A stretch of 64,000 nt of DNA from NCBI GenBank assembly GCA_018896525.1, contig JAHIMR010000038.1, positions 1 to 64,000 of the forward strand, written 5' to 3'. Positions within the stretch are counted from its first letter, which is position 1. Each line of letters begins with the position of its first letter. The notes under the pieces were generated by a model. It did not search any database, was not told the origin of the DNA, and worked only from the letters and a program-made list of their open reading frames with translations. This document shows positions 40,724 to 50,172 of the stretch, in pieces. The translations under genes were made by a program, and so were the position numbers. The DNA comes from Actinomycetota bacterium (lineage in GTDB: Bacteria; Actinomycetota; Geothermincolia; Fen-727; Anoxymicrobiaceae).

Positions 40724-40877
40724 CCCGTTCTTGCCTGCCAAGCAGGACCCCTTTCTCCTCACCGTAGGCCGCAAGCCTATATTACTATATCGGAACGGTA
40801 CCGCAGCCGTAACTATGCCACACCCACCTCAGCTCTCCTCCGGGGAGGTTGAGGTCCCCTCAAGGCGTGGGTGGGAT

Positions 40878-41468
40878 TCAGGCGAAGGGGCCGAGCAGGC
40901 ACCTAAGTATGTCGCCTATCGCGACTTCCATAATATCGGCGGCCCGCATGTACCACTCCAGCGGCATCCCCATGGGGTCGGCCACCTCGTACTGGTGCAG
41001 GGGAAGTTCCCAGGAATCGTTCCGCTCCATGACGGTGGCTACGCTCACAACGCTCTCGAGCGACTCGAGAGGCCCAACCTGGTCCAGTCCCAGGTCCTCC
41101 GCCTTCAGTACCACCTGGACCGCCTCCGCGAGTTTGAGCAGCAGGAAGACGGGAACCACAGCGCTCCCGGCCAGCGCCGATACGTGGGCCTTCTGTCTCT
41201 CCTCCATAACCATGACCAGGTCGCTTTCCGCCGTCAGGCTGCGGGAAACGGTTTGTGCCTCGCATTCCCCTATATCAATTCCCCGCTCCTCCATCGCCCG
41301 CACCGCCTCAGAGGTCGGATCCTCGCCGTCCAGTCCCGCGATACCGGCGGAGGCGACCTCCACCGACACCGGCCCTTCCGAATAATTCCTCTCTATCGCC
41401 GCCCGGGCGATACCCTCCGCCATCGGGCTCCGGCATATATTACCGGTGCAAACGAAAAGTAACCTCAA
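40878..41468 (-). CDS. Low-molecular-weight protein-tyrosine/arginine phosphatase family
   Basis: 196 residues. The catalytic P-loop is at the N-terminus, LFVCTGNICRSPMAEG (C-x5-R-S), and the general acid Asp is in YEVADPMGMP. This lineage with a Sua5 neighbour is YwlE-like, so protein-arginine phosphatase activity is possible. 4-bp overlap with sua5. Confidence 0.9.
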   Translation of the reverse strand: MRLLFVCTGNICRSPMAEGIARAAIERNYSEGPVSVEVASAGIAGLDGEDPTSEAVRAMEERGIDIGECEAQTVSRSLTAESDLVMVMEERQKAHVSALAGSAVVPVFLLLKLAEAVQVVLKAEDLGLDQVGPLESLESVVSVATVMERNDSWELPLHQYEVADPMGMPLEWYMRAADIMEVAIGDILRCLLGPFA

Positions 41469-42103
41469 TCGGATAGCGCACCTCCCCCGGCGATGTCTAT
41501 TATCGCTTCAGCCGGTATCGCACCCTCCCTGAGTATTCTCAAGCCGTCCGTCAAGTCCACCACCGTCGAGGGCACCCCTTCCGGGCAGCGACCGCCGTCC
41601 ACCATAAAGTCGACGCGGTCCATTATCTCCTCCGCTATGTCGGCGGGCAGGGCCGGGGGGGGGCTTCCGGTAAGGTTCGCGCTCGGCACCACCAGGCATC
41701 CCGCACGCCGGAGAACCTCCAGGCAGAACCGGTGGTCCGGGACCCTCAGCCCCAGCGCGCGAGGCGGCTGTAACGGGATGTCGACCCCGGGGCGCCTCTC
41801 CATCACCAGCGTAAGGGGCCCGGGCCAGAAAGCTTCCATCAAGACGTCGCCCGGCGGTCTGTTGGCAAAGGCCAGTGTGTCGGCTTCACCAGCGGACGAC
41901 ACATGTACCGGCAACGGCTTATCGGGCGTCCGGCCCTTTATGTCAAGCAGGCGCAGTACTGCCTCCCTGTCCAGCGCCGACGCGGCAAGCCCGTAGACGG
42001 TGTCGGTGGGAATTATCCCAACTCCGCCCTTCCCCAGGATCTCGGCGACGCGCTCCGCGTCTCCCTGCTCCTGGTATCCCGATTCGATCCGCACTGTAAG
42101 CAA
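41465..42103 (-). CDS. Threonylcarbamoyl-AMP synthase (Sua5/YrdC/YwlC)
   Basis: 212 residues making the L-threonylcarbamoyladenylate intermediate of t6A tRNA modification. Motifs: GGVGIIPTDTVYGLAASA, RLLDIKGRTPDKPLPVHV, WPGPLTLVMERR, GLRVPDHRF and the SANLTGSPPP loop. Positioned next to prmC/prfA as in many bacteria. Confidence 0.95.
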   Translation of the reverse strand: MLTVRIESGYQEQGDAERVAEILGKGGVGIIPTDTVYGLAASALDREAVLRLLDIKGRTPDKPLPVHVSSAGEADTLAFANRPPGDVLMEAFWPGPLTLVMERRPGVDIPLQPPRALGLRVPDHRFCLEVLRRAGCLVVPSANLTGSPPPALPADIAEEIMDRVDFMVDGGRCPEGVPSTVVDLTDGLRILREGAIPAEAIIDIAGGGALSD

Positions 42104-42112
42104 CTGACCGCC

Positions 42113-43000
42113 TCAACTCTCCACCGCGCCGGCAAGGCGGGCGCGGACGACCCTCGGGCGACCCGCCAGGTCGCGGAAGTACTCGGCGTTGGTCCAGGCC
42201 CCCCCACCTGTGTTATCCCCCCGCGGGGGGGAGGAAAGGAGGGGGACGACCCTCTCGGCCTGTGTCTCGTCAACCTCCAGCAGGAGCCAGCCACCTTCCT
42301 TGAGGTGCCCGGGCGCGCCCCTGATGATCCTGCGGATCACGTCCAGCCCGTCCCCTCCCGCCACAAGCGCTTCCATCGGCTCGAACCCCCTTACCTCCAA
42401 CGGAAGCGACTCCCATTTGTCCATCGGGACATAAGGCGGGTTGGAGATTATCGCGTCGAACTCCCGGCCCGTCTTCAGTGGCTCGAAGAGGTCACCCTCG
42501 AGCGCCCTCACCGCGCCCTCCACGCCGTTGCGCGCCGCGTTCCTCCCGCACAGCTCAACAGGCAGCCAGTCGTTGTCGATAGCGGTCACCCTGGCGTCCC
42601 GCCTCTCCAGCGCGACGCAGACCGCTATGTTGCCACATCCGGTGCCCATGTCCAGGACCTCCACCGCCCGATCGGGTAACACTTCCAGCGCCTTCTCCAC
42701 CAGGACCTCCGTCTCCGGACGGGGTATGAACACGCCGGGTCGCACCTCCAGCACGGCCGTCCTGAACCCGACCTCCCGTGTCATGTACTGCAGCGGGTAC
42801 CCGCTCGCGCGCCGTATGAGCAACAGGCGCAGCCTGCCGGCTTCGTCGTCCGAGAGGGGCCTGTCGAACCCCGTGTATATCTCCAGGCGCCCAATGCCAA
42901 GGATATACCCCAGTAGCACCTCCGCGTTCAAGCGAGGCGAAGTGACGCCGTGCTTTTCCAGGAAAGGGGTGGCCTTTGTTATGGACTCAATGACGTTCAA
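42113..43000 (-). CDS. prmC: Release factor glutamine methyltransferase
   Basis: SAM-dependent enzyme that methylates the GGQ glutamine of release factors. 295 residues: N-terminal four-helix domain, SAM site VLDMGTGCGNIAVCVA, and the NPPYVP motif in DAIISNPPYVPMD. A 50-bp G/C palindrome repeat lies in frame inside the gene (about residues 250-267: SSPPRGDNTGGGAW), lengthening a loop before the C-terminal RDLAGRPRVV. Start overlaps the prfA stop by 4 bp. Confidence 0.95.
   Translation of the reverse strand: MNVIESITKATPFLEKHGVTSPRLNAEVLLGYILGIGRLEIYTGFDRPLSDDEAGRLRLLLIRRASGYPLQYMTREVGFRTAVLEVRPGVFIPRPETEVLVEKALEVLPDRAVEVLDMGTGCGNIAVCVALERRDARVTAIDNDWLPVELCGRNAARNGVEGAVRALEGDLFEPLKTGREFDAIISNPPYVPMDKWESLPLEVRGFEPMEALVAGGDGLDVIRRIIRGAPGHLKEGGWLLLEVDETQAERVVPLLSSPPRGDNTGGGAWTNAEYFRDLAGRPRVVRARLAGAVES
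42197..42246. repeat. CCTCCCN-GGGGGGAGGA palindromic repeat, copy 2, inside prmC
   Basis: Same family as 10646-10692, sharing GGCCCCCCACCT and the GGGGGGAGGAAAGG arm. It is located within an open reading frame and keeps the frame. A weaker relative occurs at 40825-40875. Confidence 0.55.
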
Positions 43001-44070
43001 ACCTGATCCATGTCCTTTAGCGCCGTGGCCTGAGCGTCCTCGAGAAGTGCCAGGATTATCATGTCCAGGTCGCCCTGCAGTACACTCTCCAACTTGTGCA
43101 CCGTAAGGCCGATTCGGTGGTCGGTCATCCTCCCCTGGGGGAAGTTGTAGGTCCTGATCTTCTCGCTTCGCCCGCCGCTACCGACCTGGCTCCTCCTCTG
43201 CTCCGCCTCCTGGTCACGCTGCTGCTGTCTGGCGGCGTCCTGCAACCTGGCCCGCAGAATTCGCAGCGCCTTCTCCTTGTTCTGGAGCTGTGATTTCTCG
43301 TCCTGGCAGGAGACCGCCATGCCGGTCGGCTTGTAGGTAACGCGCACCGCGGAGTCCGTGGTATTGACCGACTGGCCACCGGGACCGGTGGAGCGGAACA
43401 CGTCTATCTTGATGTCGGAGGGCTCGATCTTTATCTCTACCTCCTCCACCTCGGGAAGGACCGCGACCGTCGCGGTCGATGTGTGTATTCGACCGCTGGA
43501 CTCCGTGACCGGGACGCGCTGGACCCTGTGCACGCCGGACTCGAACTTCATCCGCTGGTACACTTCTCGACCCTTGAGGGAGAATATTAACTCCTTGAAC
43601 CCCCCCATCTCGGAGGGGCTGGAGGACAGTTGGTCCTGCTTCCAGTGGTGACGCTCCGCGTAGTGGGAGTACATCCGGTGGAGGTCACCCGCGAAGATCG
43701 CCGCCTCGTCTCCCCCCGTTCCCGCTCTTATCTCGACTATTACATCTCTTTCCGCGAACTCGTCCCTGGGCAGAAGGAGAATTTGAAGGCGCTCTCGCAG
43801 TTCCTCGAGCGTTTCCTCGAGCGACCCCACCTCAGAGCGCAGGTAATCGGCCATCTCCGGGTCCTCCTCCCCTGTCATGAGTTCCCGGGCGTCCGACAGT
43901 TGCTCCTCCGTGTTGGTGTACCGCTCGTAGGTTGTGGCCATCTCCTCCAGTGAGGACCTCTCGCGCACGAGCGTCTGGTACGCTTTCACATCGGCAGCGA
44001 CCGAGGGATCAGCCATCTCCAGGTTGACCTCGTCGAACCTCTTCTTGATTGATTCAAGTTTCTCGAACAT
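42997..44070 (-). CDS. prfA: Peptide chain release factor 1
   Basis: 357 residues, normal length. Recognises UAA/UAG and releases the peptide. The GGQ loop is RSTGPGGQSVNTTDSAVR; DEFAERDVIVEIRAGTGGDEA and the basic C-terminal region are intact. Followed by prmC, which modifies its GGQ glutamine. Confidence 0.97.
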   Translation of the reverse strand: MFEKLESIKKRFDEVNLEMADPSVAADVKAYQTLVRERSSLEEMATTYERYTNTEEQLSDARELMTGEEDPEMADYLRSEVGSLEETLEELRERLQILLLPRDEFAERDVIVEIRAGTGGDEAAIFAGDLHRMYSHYAERHHWKQDQLSSSPSEMGGFKELIFSLKGREVYQRMKFESGVHRVQRVPVTESSGRIHTSTATVAVLPEVEEVEIKIEPSDIKIDVFRSTGPGGQSVNTTDSAVRVTYKPTGMAVSCQDEKSQLQNKEKALRILRARLQDAARQQQRDQEAEQRRSQVGSGGRSEKIRTYNFPQGRMTDHRIGLTVHKLESVLQGDLDMIILALLEDAQATALKDMDQV

Positions 44071-44091
44071 GGTTTTTCCGGGGTTTCCCCC

Positions 44092-45090
44092 TCAGGCGCC
44101 ATCAGCCGCCGCCTGCTTCCCCATGGCGGCGTTCAGCGCGTCTATCGCTACCTCCAACTTCTCCTGGTCCGGCTCGCGCGTGGTAAGTCGCTGGAGCCAG
44201 AGGCCGGGCGCCATTATGACCCTCACCACCAGAGAGTGCTCGTGCTTTCCGGCCATCCTTATTATCTCATAGGAGATCGACGCCACTAAAGGAATGATAG
44301 CCAGCCGCTCCACTATCCTCAACCACAACGCGGGCCTGCCGAAAAGGGAGAAGATGAGAACGCTTATGACCAGGACTACCAGCACGAACGTGGTCCCGCA
44401 CCGCATGTGGGCGGTGGAGAACCTCCCGGCGAACTCGGGGGTCAGCGGCCCACCCGCCTCGTAAGCGTGCACGACCTTGTGCTCGGCCCCGTGATACTCG
44501 AACACCCGCCTGAGATCGGGGAGGAGCGACATCGCCGCCAGGTACAACACGAAGATGGTGATCCTCAAGCCGCCCTCGAACAGGTTGTAGAGGATGGTAT
44601 TGCCCAGATACCTGTCGAGCGACTTTGCTATGACCGTTGGCACCACGATGAAGAGTCCCAGGAAGAGAACAACCGCCAGCACGATGGCGATAGCGAACTC
44701 CCAGAACCCAAGCCCTTTCTTCTCCTCCTCCGGCCCCTCTTCAGCTTCCCCCTTCGTCCCCTCCTCTTTTCCCTCCCCCTCGCCGTCCGGCTCCTCAAGG
44801 GAAATATTCGCGCTCAGGGAGAGGGACTTGATCCCAATGACGAGTGAGTCCACCAGTACGAAGATGCCTCGCAGAGGAAACCGGTTTAGCCGCGGGAACC
44901 TCTGGGCCAGGGTGGAAGTGGTGTTCACGGTGACGTACATCTCTCCGGATGGCCTGCGTACGGCGACGGCCCATCTCTTCGGCCCGCGCATGACCACGCC
45001 TTCGATTACGGCCTGGCCGCCGACCTGGATTTCATCGGAAGAGTCGGGCTCGCCCGCGCGATCGGGGGCGGAAGATAATGAGGGAATCAA
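44092..45090 (-). CDS. DUF1385 (YqhQ-like) membrane protein
   Basis: 332 residues: N-terminal [20 protein letters not shown], helices including [20 protein letters not shown], and [15 protein letters not shown], the conserved metal-binding-looking motif of the family. A charged linker ([20 protein letters not shown]) is unusually long. Function is unknown; the gene is regularly found between rpmE and prfA. 4-bp overlap with rpmE. Confidence 0.93.
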   Translation of the reverse strand: MIPSLSSAPDRAGEPDSSDEIQVGGQAVIEGVVMRGPKRWAVAVRRPSGEMYVTVNTTSTLAQRFPRLNRFPLRGIFVLVDSLVIGIKSLSLSANISLEEPDGEGEGKEEGTKGEAEEGPEEEKKGLGFWEFAIAIVLAVVLFLGLFIVVPTVIAKSLDRYLGNTILYNLFEGGLRITIFVLYLAAMSLLPDLRRVFEYHGAEHKVVHAYEAGGPLTPEFAGRFSTAHMRCGTTFVLVVLVISVLIFSLFGRPALWLRIVERLAIIPLVASISYEIIRMAGKHEHSLVVRVIMAPGLWLQRLTTREPDQEKLEVAIDALNAAMGKQAAADGA

Positions 45091-45329
45091 CTCTTCGGGG
45101 GCTCTTTCCGCTTACCTTCCTTAACGTTCAAGTGAGAGGCAAAACGCTTCTGGAACCGCTCGACGCGCCCGCCGGAGTCAATCAGCTTCTGCTTGCCCGA
45201 GTAGAACGGATGGCACTCCGAGCAGATCTCCACTCGAAGTTCAGGCCTCGTGGACCTGGTCGTGAACTTGTTCCCGCAAGAGCAGGTGACCTCGGTCTCC
45301 ATATACTCTGGATGTATGTCTTTCTTCAA
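45087..45329 (-). CDS. rpmE: 50S ribosomal protein L31
   Basis: 80 residues from a TTG start (G-rich Shine-Dalgarno before it); the upstream frame to 45392 is not ribosomal. [19 protein letters not shown] and the [12 protein letters not shown] motif give the zinc-binding (cysteine-containing) form of L31. Located after rho as in many Gram-positive genomes. Confidence 0.95.
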   Translation of the reverse strand: MKKDIHPEYMETEVTCSCGNKFTTRSTRPELRVEICSECHPFYSGKQKLIDSGGRVERFQKRFASHLNVKEGKRKEPPKS

Positions 45330-45392
45330 CTTTCCCCCCACTACAGTTCTCGGGAAATCATCGTAGATGGTAGCACAGGAGCCTTCGGCCAT

Positions 45393-45494
45393 CTTGTTTA
45401 GCCACCTCTTGTCTGACCGGAGGGGTCAGGCCTTGCCGAGAGCGATTCCTCTTTAGACACCACTATAAGGCCTTACCCCACTTGTTGGCAACGT
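45393..45494. repeat. GGGGTCAGGCCTT..AAGGCCTTACCCC hairpin, rho-rpmE intergenic
   Basis: 45422-45479 folds into a hairpin of arms GGGGTCAGGCCTT and AAGGCCTTACCCC, followed by CACTTGTTGGC, the same tail seen at 55995 and 62585. It lies in the rho-rpmE space. Confidence 0.75.
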
Positions 45495-46823
45495 CTAGCG
45501 GCTTGCGTCCTTTATCTGGGCCAGGAACTGCGCATTGCTCTTGGTCTTCCGTACGCCGCTTATCAGCAGCTCTATCGCGGACGCGGGGTCCAGGGAGTGA
45601 ATTACCGGCCTGAGCTTCCACACCTGGGCCGCCTCCTTGGGATCCATGATCAGTTCCTCTTTGCGCGTACCGGACTTCTCGATATCGATAGCGGGGAACA
45701 CCCTCTTATCGGCGAGTTTCCGGTCGAGATGTATCTCCATGTTCCCGGTACCCTTGAACTCCTCGAATATTACCTCGTCCATCCGGCTTCCGGTGTCCAC
45801 CAGGGCGGTCGCTATGATGGTGAGACTCCCCCCGAACTCGATGTTGCGGGCGGCCCCGAAGAAACGTTTCGGTGGGAACAGCGCGGTGGAATCCACGCCG
45901 CCGGACAGGATGCGGCCACTGGCTGGCGTACTCAGGTTATACGCCCTGGCCAGGCGGGTGACGCTGTCCATGAGAACAACGACGTCGCGCCCTTGCTCCA
46001 CCAGCCGCTTCGCCCTCTCCAGCACCAGCTCCGCCACCGCGATGTGGTTATCGCTGGGCTGGTCGAATGTGGAGGACACCACCTCCCCGGAGACCGAGCG
46101 CTCCATGTCGGTGACCTCTTCCGGCCTCTCGTCAACCAGGAGCACCATCAGGTGGACCTCGGGATTGTTCGTGGTGATACTGTTCGCTATCTGCTTGAGA
46201 ACCGTGGTCTTGCCCGCCTTGGGCGGAGAGATGATAAGCCCCCTCTGGCCTTTTCCGATGGGGCTTATCAGGTCGATTATTCGCTGGGTAATCTGGTTCT
46301 GCTTGGTCTCGAGCCGTAGTCTCTCATCCGGATAGAGCGGCGTCAGCGACTTGAACGGCCTGCGCTTCTGGGCCATATCCGGCTTGTCCCCGTTTACCTT
46401 TTCAATGCGAAGAAGAGCGTTATACTTCTCGGAGTCCTTGGGAGGACGTATCTGCCCTCTTACCTCGTCCCCCTTCTTGAGGCGAAAACGCCGGATCTGA
46501 GACATCGAGACGTATATGTCATCCTCGGAAGGAAGGTACCCGCCGGTGCGCAGGAAGCCGTAGCCATCGGAGAGGACATCCAGAATGCCGCTCCCAATCC
46601 CATCTTCCTCTTTCTCTTTCTCTTTCTTGGGTTCCTGCTTGGCCTGGGGTTTCTCCTTCGGGGGGGACTCCTCTTCGGTCATCACTCCCGTTTCCATCAG
46701 GATAGCGCCTATCAACTCCTTCTTCCGATACTTCTTGACACCCTCCAGTTCCAGGGCGAGCCCTATCTCCTGAAGCTCGGGCAGTAACTTCGCCTCGAGT
46801 ACGCTCCTGTCAGCAACCTCCAT
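45495..46823 (-). CDS. rho: Transcription termination factor Rho
   Basis: 442 residues from the ATG at 46823 (strong AAGGAGG). Hexameric RNA-dependent ATPase. Contains the N-terminal helical domain, an acidic-lysine linker ([20 protein letters not shown]), the RNA-binding cold-shock fold ([18 protein letters not shown]), Walker A GPPKAGKT-like region [13 protein letters not shown], Walker [16 protein letters not shown] and [19 protein letters not shown]. Complete. Confidence 0.97.
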   Translation of the reverse strand: MEVADRSVLEAKLLPELQEIGLALELEGVKKYRKKELIGAILMETGVMTEEESPPKEKPQAKQEPKKEKEKEEDGIGSGILDVLSDGYGFLRTGGYLPSEDDIYVSMSQIRRFRLKKGDEVRGQIRPPKDSEKYNALLRIEKVNGDKPDMAQKRRPFKSLTPLYPDERLRLETKQNQITQRIIDLISPIGKGQRGLIISPPKAGKTTVLKQIANSITTNNPEVHLMVLLVDERPEEVTDMERSVSGEVVSSTFDQPSDNHIAVAELVLERAKRLVEQGRDVVVLMDSVTRLARAYNLSTPASGRILSGGVDSTALFPPKRFFGAARNIEFGGSLTIIATALVDTGSRMDEVIFEEFKGTGNMEIHLDRKLADKRVFPAIDIEKSGTRKEELIMDPKEAAQVWKLRPVIHSLDPASAIELLISGVRKTKSNAQFLAQIKDASR

Positions 46824-46871
46824 TACCTCTCTTACCTCCTTACCACGAGCACGGCGGTTTGCCACGCTCTC

Positions 46872-47519
46872 CTACAGATGCTTTATCTTCTCCCAGTCGG
46901 CCAGGAATCGCTCGATTCCGATATCAGTCAGCGGGTGCCTGGCCATCTGCTGGAACACCTTGTACGGTATTGTTGCTATGTGAGCGCCCGTGAGCGCCGA
47001 GCCTATCACGTGCTGTGGGTGGCGCAGGCTCGCGGAGATGACGGCGGTCTCTATCGCGTAATACTCGTATATCTCGACTATCTCGGCGAGCAACCTCAAG
47101 CCGTCGTTCCCGATATCGTCCAGGCGTCCCAGGAACGGGCTTGCGAACGTGGCCCCTGCGGCGGCCGCCAGCATTGCCTGGTTTGCCGAGAACACCAGGG
47201 TACAGTTGGTCTTGATCCCCTCCGCCGACAGCTCCTTGATGGCCTTCAGCCCTTCGGGACACATCGGTATCTTCACGTTCACGTTTGGCGCGATGGCGGC
47301 AAGTTCACGGGCCTCGGACACCATCTCCCCTGCGTCGAGCGATACTGCCTCGGCGCTGATGGGGCCTTCTACTATCCCGGCTATCTCCCGGACACACTCA
47401 CGGTAGTTCCTGTTTTCCTTCGATGCCAGCGAAGGGTTGGTGGTTACGCCGTCAAGAACCCCCCACCCGTTCACCTCTTTGATATGTTCAACATTCGCTG
47501 TGTCGATGAACAGTCTCAC
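46872..47519 (-). CDS. fsa: Transaldolase-like fructose-6-phosphate aldolase
   Basis: 215 residues of the short transaldolase/FSA class. [15 protein letters not shown] start, [34 protein letters not shown] (Schiff-base Lys region), [20 protein letters not shown] and [10 protein letters not shown]. Whether it is a transaldolase or an FSA-type aldolase cannot be told from sequence. With rpiB and HPS it could complete a transketolase-poor pentose route. Confidence 0.93.
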   Translation of the reverse strand: MRLFIDTANVEHIKEVNGWGVLDGVTTNPSLASKENRNYRECVREIAGIVEGPISAEAVSLDAGEMVSEARELAAIAPNVNVKIPMCPEGLKAIKELSAEGIKTNCTLVFSANQAMLAAAAGATFASPFLGRLDDIGNDGLRLLAEIVEIYEYYAIETAVISASLRHPQHVIGSALTGAHIATIPYKVFQQMARHPLTDIGIERFLADWEKIKHL

Positions 47520-47885
47520 TACCGTCCTCCTCTAATTCACTACTGACCGCAATTCCCGCCGGTGAGATTTGAATCGCTTACGGCCCAATAGGAACTGATT
47601 TCACGCAGATTTCTTCTCGAGGTCCAACCGCCCTTATTTGATGGACAACATGCCATCTACGAGTTTGTGGAGCTTTACAGGAATTCTCGAGGACATTCTA
47701 AACATAATCCCCCCCACAAAGCAATAGCACCCCGGCTGACTCGCCCCTGGCTGTTGCATAATGACGCACTGGTGCCTGTCACCAGTGCGTCATTCTAGCC
47801 CTGTGGCAGGGAGGTGCCAGGTGTTCCCGGGGAGTACGTTAGATCTTGGACAGCTGTCTAACACCTGGCACCACTGGTTGGGGTT
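47520..47885. other. Intergenic region with a GGTGCC palindrome
   Basis: About 365 bp without a gene. Holds a 35-nt palindrome (47760-47794, AATGACGCACTGGTG arms around CCTGT) and, at 47815-47875, an inverted repeat with the words AGGTGCCAGGTGTT and AACACCTGGCACC. Both resemble the dispersed palindromes of this window. Confidence 0.75.
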
Positions 47886-48947
47886 CTATCTTTTGATGGG
47901 GGTGGTCTCGGTTGTGCCGCCGCCGCGCAGCATCTCCATGCTGTTGGCGATCTCCTTCATCGCCGACACCAGTTCCGAGAACAACGAGAACGGGGACCCA
48001 CTGGACATGTCTATGAGGTACACATCGCCTTCTATGCCCCCCATGCGCCCCGCCGTCTCGGCGGCGTCCCGGTAGTTCCCCAACTCGTCTATCAAGCCCA
48101 GCTCCAGGGCCTGCACGCCCGGCCAGGTCTGACCGGTGGCCAGTTCCCTTATCCTGGCCTCCTCCATCTCCCGGCCCTCCGCGATGCCCTTTATCAGGTT
48201 ATCGTAGGCCACCTTCATCTGACCTTCGATAATGGCATGCTCCTGGGGCGTGACCGGCCTGTAAGGGCTCCCGATATCCTTGTACTCCCCCTCGGTGATT
48301 ATCGTGTAGTCCAAGCCTATCTTGCGGTTCAACTCCTCCAGGTTCGGAATCTGGACTATGACGCCTATGCTCCCGACGTCGGAGTCCGGGGACGCCATGA
48401 TGTAATCCGTGGCGGAGGCGATGAAGTACGCGGCTGAGGCGCCCATGTCCCCTATCGACACTACCACCGGCTTCTCTTCCATTGTGCGCCGGATCTCGGT
48501 GTAGACCTCCTCGGCCGCGGCGGGGGTCCCACCGGGGCTGTCTATCCGCAGGAGTACCGCCTTGACCCGGTCGTCCTTCCTGGCCCTGTGCAGCTGCTCC
48601 ACCAGCATATCCGCCGAGCAACCGTACTCAAACATGCCCGTCCCGCCGCCACTGGAGGTCAGCACCCCCTGGACCTCGATCAACGCCACTCCGTCACCCT
48701 TAAACGAGCGCCCTCCGAGAAACACGCTCAGCACAAAGCACGTGCCGCAGAAAAACGTTATCATCAGCAGCACCAGGATCAACGCGATTCCACCTATTAT
48801 CCAGCCCGTGGAGTGTCTCTGCCCCGCCGGTCGCGCTGCGGGCAGCGGTGGAACCGGTTGGCCCGGTTGGCCGGGCGGGTTCTGCTGGCCCGGTTGCGTG
48901 AGCGGGCCCGGCGTCCTCGGCCTTTCCGGCGGCGAAACGTTATCCAT
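47886..48947 (-). CDS. sppA: Signal peptide peptidase SppA
   Basis: Membrane-bound serine protease degrading cleaved signal peptides. 353 residues: Pro-rich N-terminus, TM helix GWIIGGIALILVLLMITFF, catalytic Ser in DMGASAAYFIAS and Lys in GEYKDIGSPYR. Short (single-domain, Bacillus-like) form. Start overlaps the apgM stop by 8 bp. Confidence 0.93.
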   Translation of the reverse strand: MDNVSPPERPRTPGPLTQPGQQNPPGQPGQPVPPLPAARPAGQRHSTGWIIGGIALILVLLMITFFCGTCFVLSVFLGGRSFKGDGVALIEVQGVLTSSGGGTGMFEYGCSADMLVEQLHRARKDDRVKAVLLRIDSPGGTPAAAEEVYTEIRRTMEEKPVVVSIGDMGASAAYFIASATDYIMASPDSDVGSIGVIVQIPNLEELNRKIGLDYTIITEGEYKDIGSPYRPVTPQEHAIIEGQMKVAYDNLIKGIAEGREMEEARIRELATGQTWPGVQALELGLIDELGNYRDAAETAGRMGGIEGDVYLIDMSSGSPFSLFSELVSAMKEIANSMEMLRGGGTTETTPIKR

Positions 48948-50169
48948 CGCAGTATCCTCCTTTGAGCAGCGGTTCCGCGCCTACCAGATAAAACATCATC
49001 TTCCATCCATGCTCCAGGTGAACGTTCCCTTTTTCTGCCGTCTTCTCGCAGAACGACCTGGCGCCCGAGCCTGGTATCCCGGTCCCGCACAGGGCGAACG
49101 GCACCGGCGAGGCGTCGTGAGTGCGCGTGGATATCAACGTCGGGTGGTCCGGGCAGACCATCAGCCGGTACTCGTCCCCGGCGCCCGACAGGTGACGGAG
49201 CACCGGTCCCACCACCATGGAGTCGAAACGCTCGATCGCCAGTATCTTCTCTCCGGTATCTCCCATGTGAGACGCCTCGTCCGGCGCTTCCACGTGTACG
49301 TAGACGAAATCGTCGGTGGCAAGCACCCTGACGGCCGCCTCCCCCTTGCCCAGGTAGTTCGTGTCCAGAAAACCGGTCATGCCCGGTACGGAAACCGTGC
49401 GCAACCCGGCGAGTTTCCCCAGGCCGCAGACCAGGTCCACGGCGCTGATGACCGCACCACTCATGCTAAACCGCCTGCCGAACGGCTCCAGGGCGATCCC
49501 TTCACCCTGGCCCCACGGCCATATCGTGTCAACCACCGGCATCCCCGAGGCCGCCCGGCGCTCGTTCACCGCGAGCCCGGCGAGCACCTCCCGTGACCTC
49601 TCCATGAGATCGATGACTCGTTGTGCACCCCGGCCGGCGGGCATGTGTTCGTCCAGCCTCTCCCCGGTGATATCGTGTGGGGGCGTACACTCCAACGCCT
49701 TGTACTCACCTTTTATCATCAGGATACTTCGGTACGACTTGCCCTCGTGAAACCTTGTCTCCCCGTCGTCCAACTCCTCGCCCAGCGCGCGGAGTATCTC
49801 GCCGGCGTCCTCCTGTCCGATATGGCCACTGCTGTAATCGAGCATCCTCACACCGTCGGTGGAAACGATGTTGCACCTGAACGCGGTCCACCCCGGCGGG
49901 ACCTCGAGGCCAAGGTTTGCCGCCTCCACCGGTCCCCGCCCACCGTACGTTGACTCGGGATCGTACCCGAGGAGCGAGAGGTTCGCCACGTCGCTTCCCG
50001 GGGGCATCCCCCGCGGGACCGACCGTAACGTGCCGGTCACGCCCATCCGGTTGATCTCGTCCATGTTGGGGGTCCGCGCCGCCTCCAGCGGCGTCTTCCC
50101 GTCCAGGACCTCCAGAGGCAGGTCGGCGGCCCCATCGGGGACCAGGACGGCTACTTTCAATCCAGGCAA
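48940..50169 (-). CDS. ApgM-type phosphoglycerate mutase family, possible homoserine kinase
   Basis: 409 residues of the archaeal cofactor-independent phosphoglycerate mutase family (PF10143/metalloenzyme fold): VLVPDGAADLPLEVLDGKTP, ARTPNMDEINRMG, GSDVANLSLLGYDPE (catalytic Ser), DTNYLGKGEAA, HVEAPDEASHMGDTG, VCPDHPTLIS. Members of this family have been shown to act as homoserine kinases in some bacteria, and here the gene is immediately downstream of thrC and hom with no thrB nearby, 3 bp from thrC's stop. So the likely role is homoserine phosphorylation; a glycolytic mutase remains possible. Confidence 0.85.
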   Translation of the reverse strand: MPGLKVAVLVPDGAADLPLEVLDGKTPLEAARTPNMDEINRMGVTGTLRSVPRGMPPGSDVANLSLLGYDPESTYGGRGPVEAANLGLEVPPGWTAFRCNIVSTDGVRMLDYSSGHIGQEDAGEILRALGEELDDGETRFHEGKSYRSILMIKGEYKALECTPPHDITGERLDEHMPAGRGAQRVIDLMERSREVLAGLAVNERRAASGMPVVDTIWPWGQGEGIALEPFGRRFSMSGAVISAVDLVCGLGKLAGLRTVSVPGMTGFLDTNYLGKGEAAVRVLATDDFVYVHVEAPDEASHMGDTGEKILAIERFDSMVVGPVLRHLSGAGDEYRLMVCPDHPTLISTRTHDASPVPFALCGTGIPGSGARSFCEKTAEKGNVHLEHGWKMMFYLVGAEPLLKGGYCDG

Positions 50170-50172
50170 CTC

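Noticed and set aside
47761..48075. 104-codon plus-strand frame
   Set aside because: Starts within a palindrome and runs antisense into sppA.
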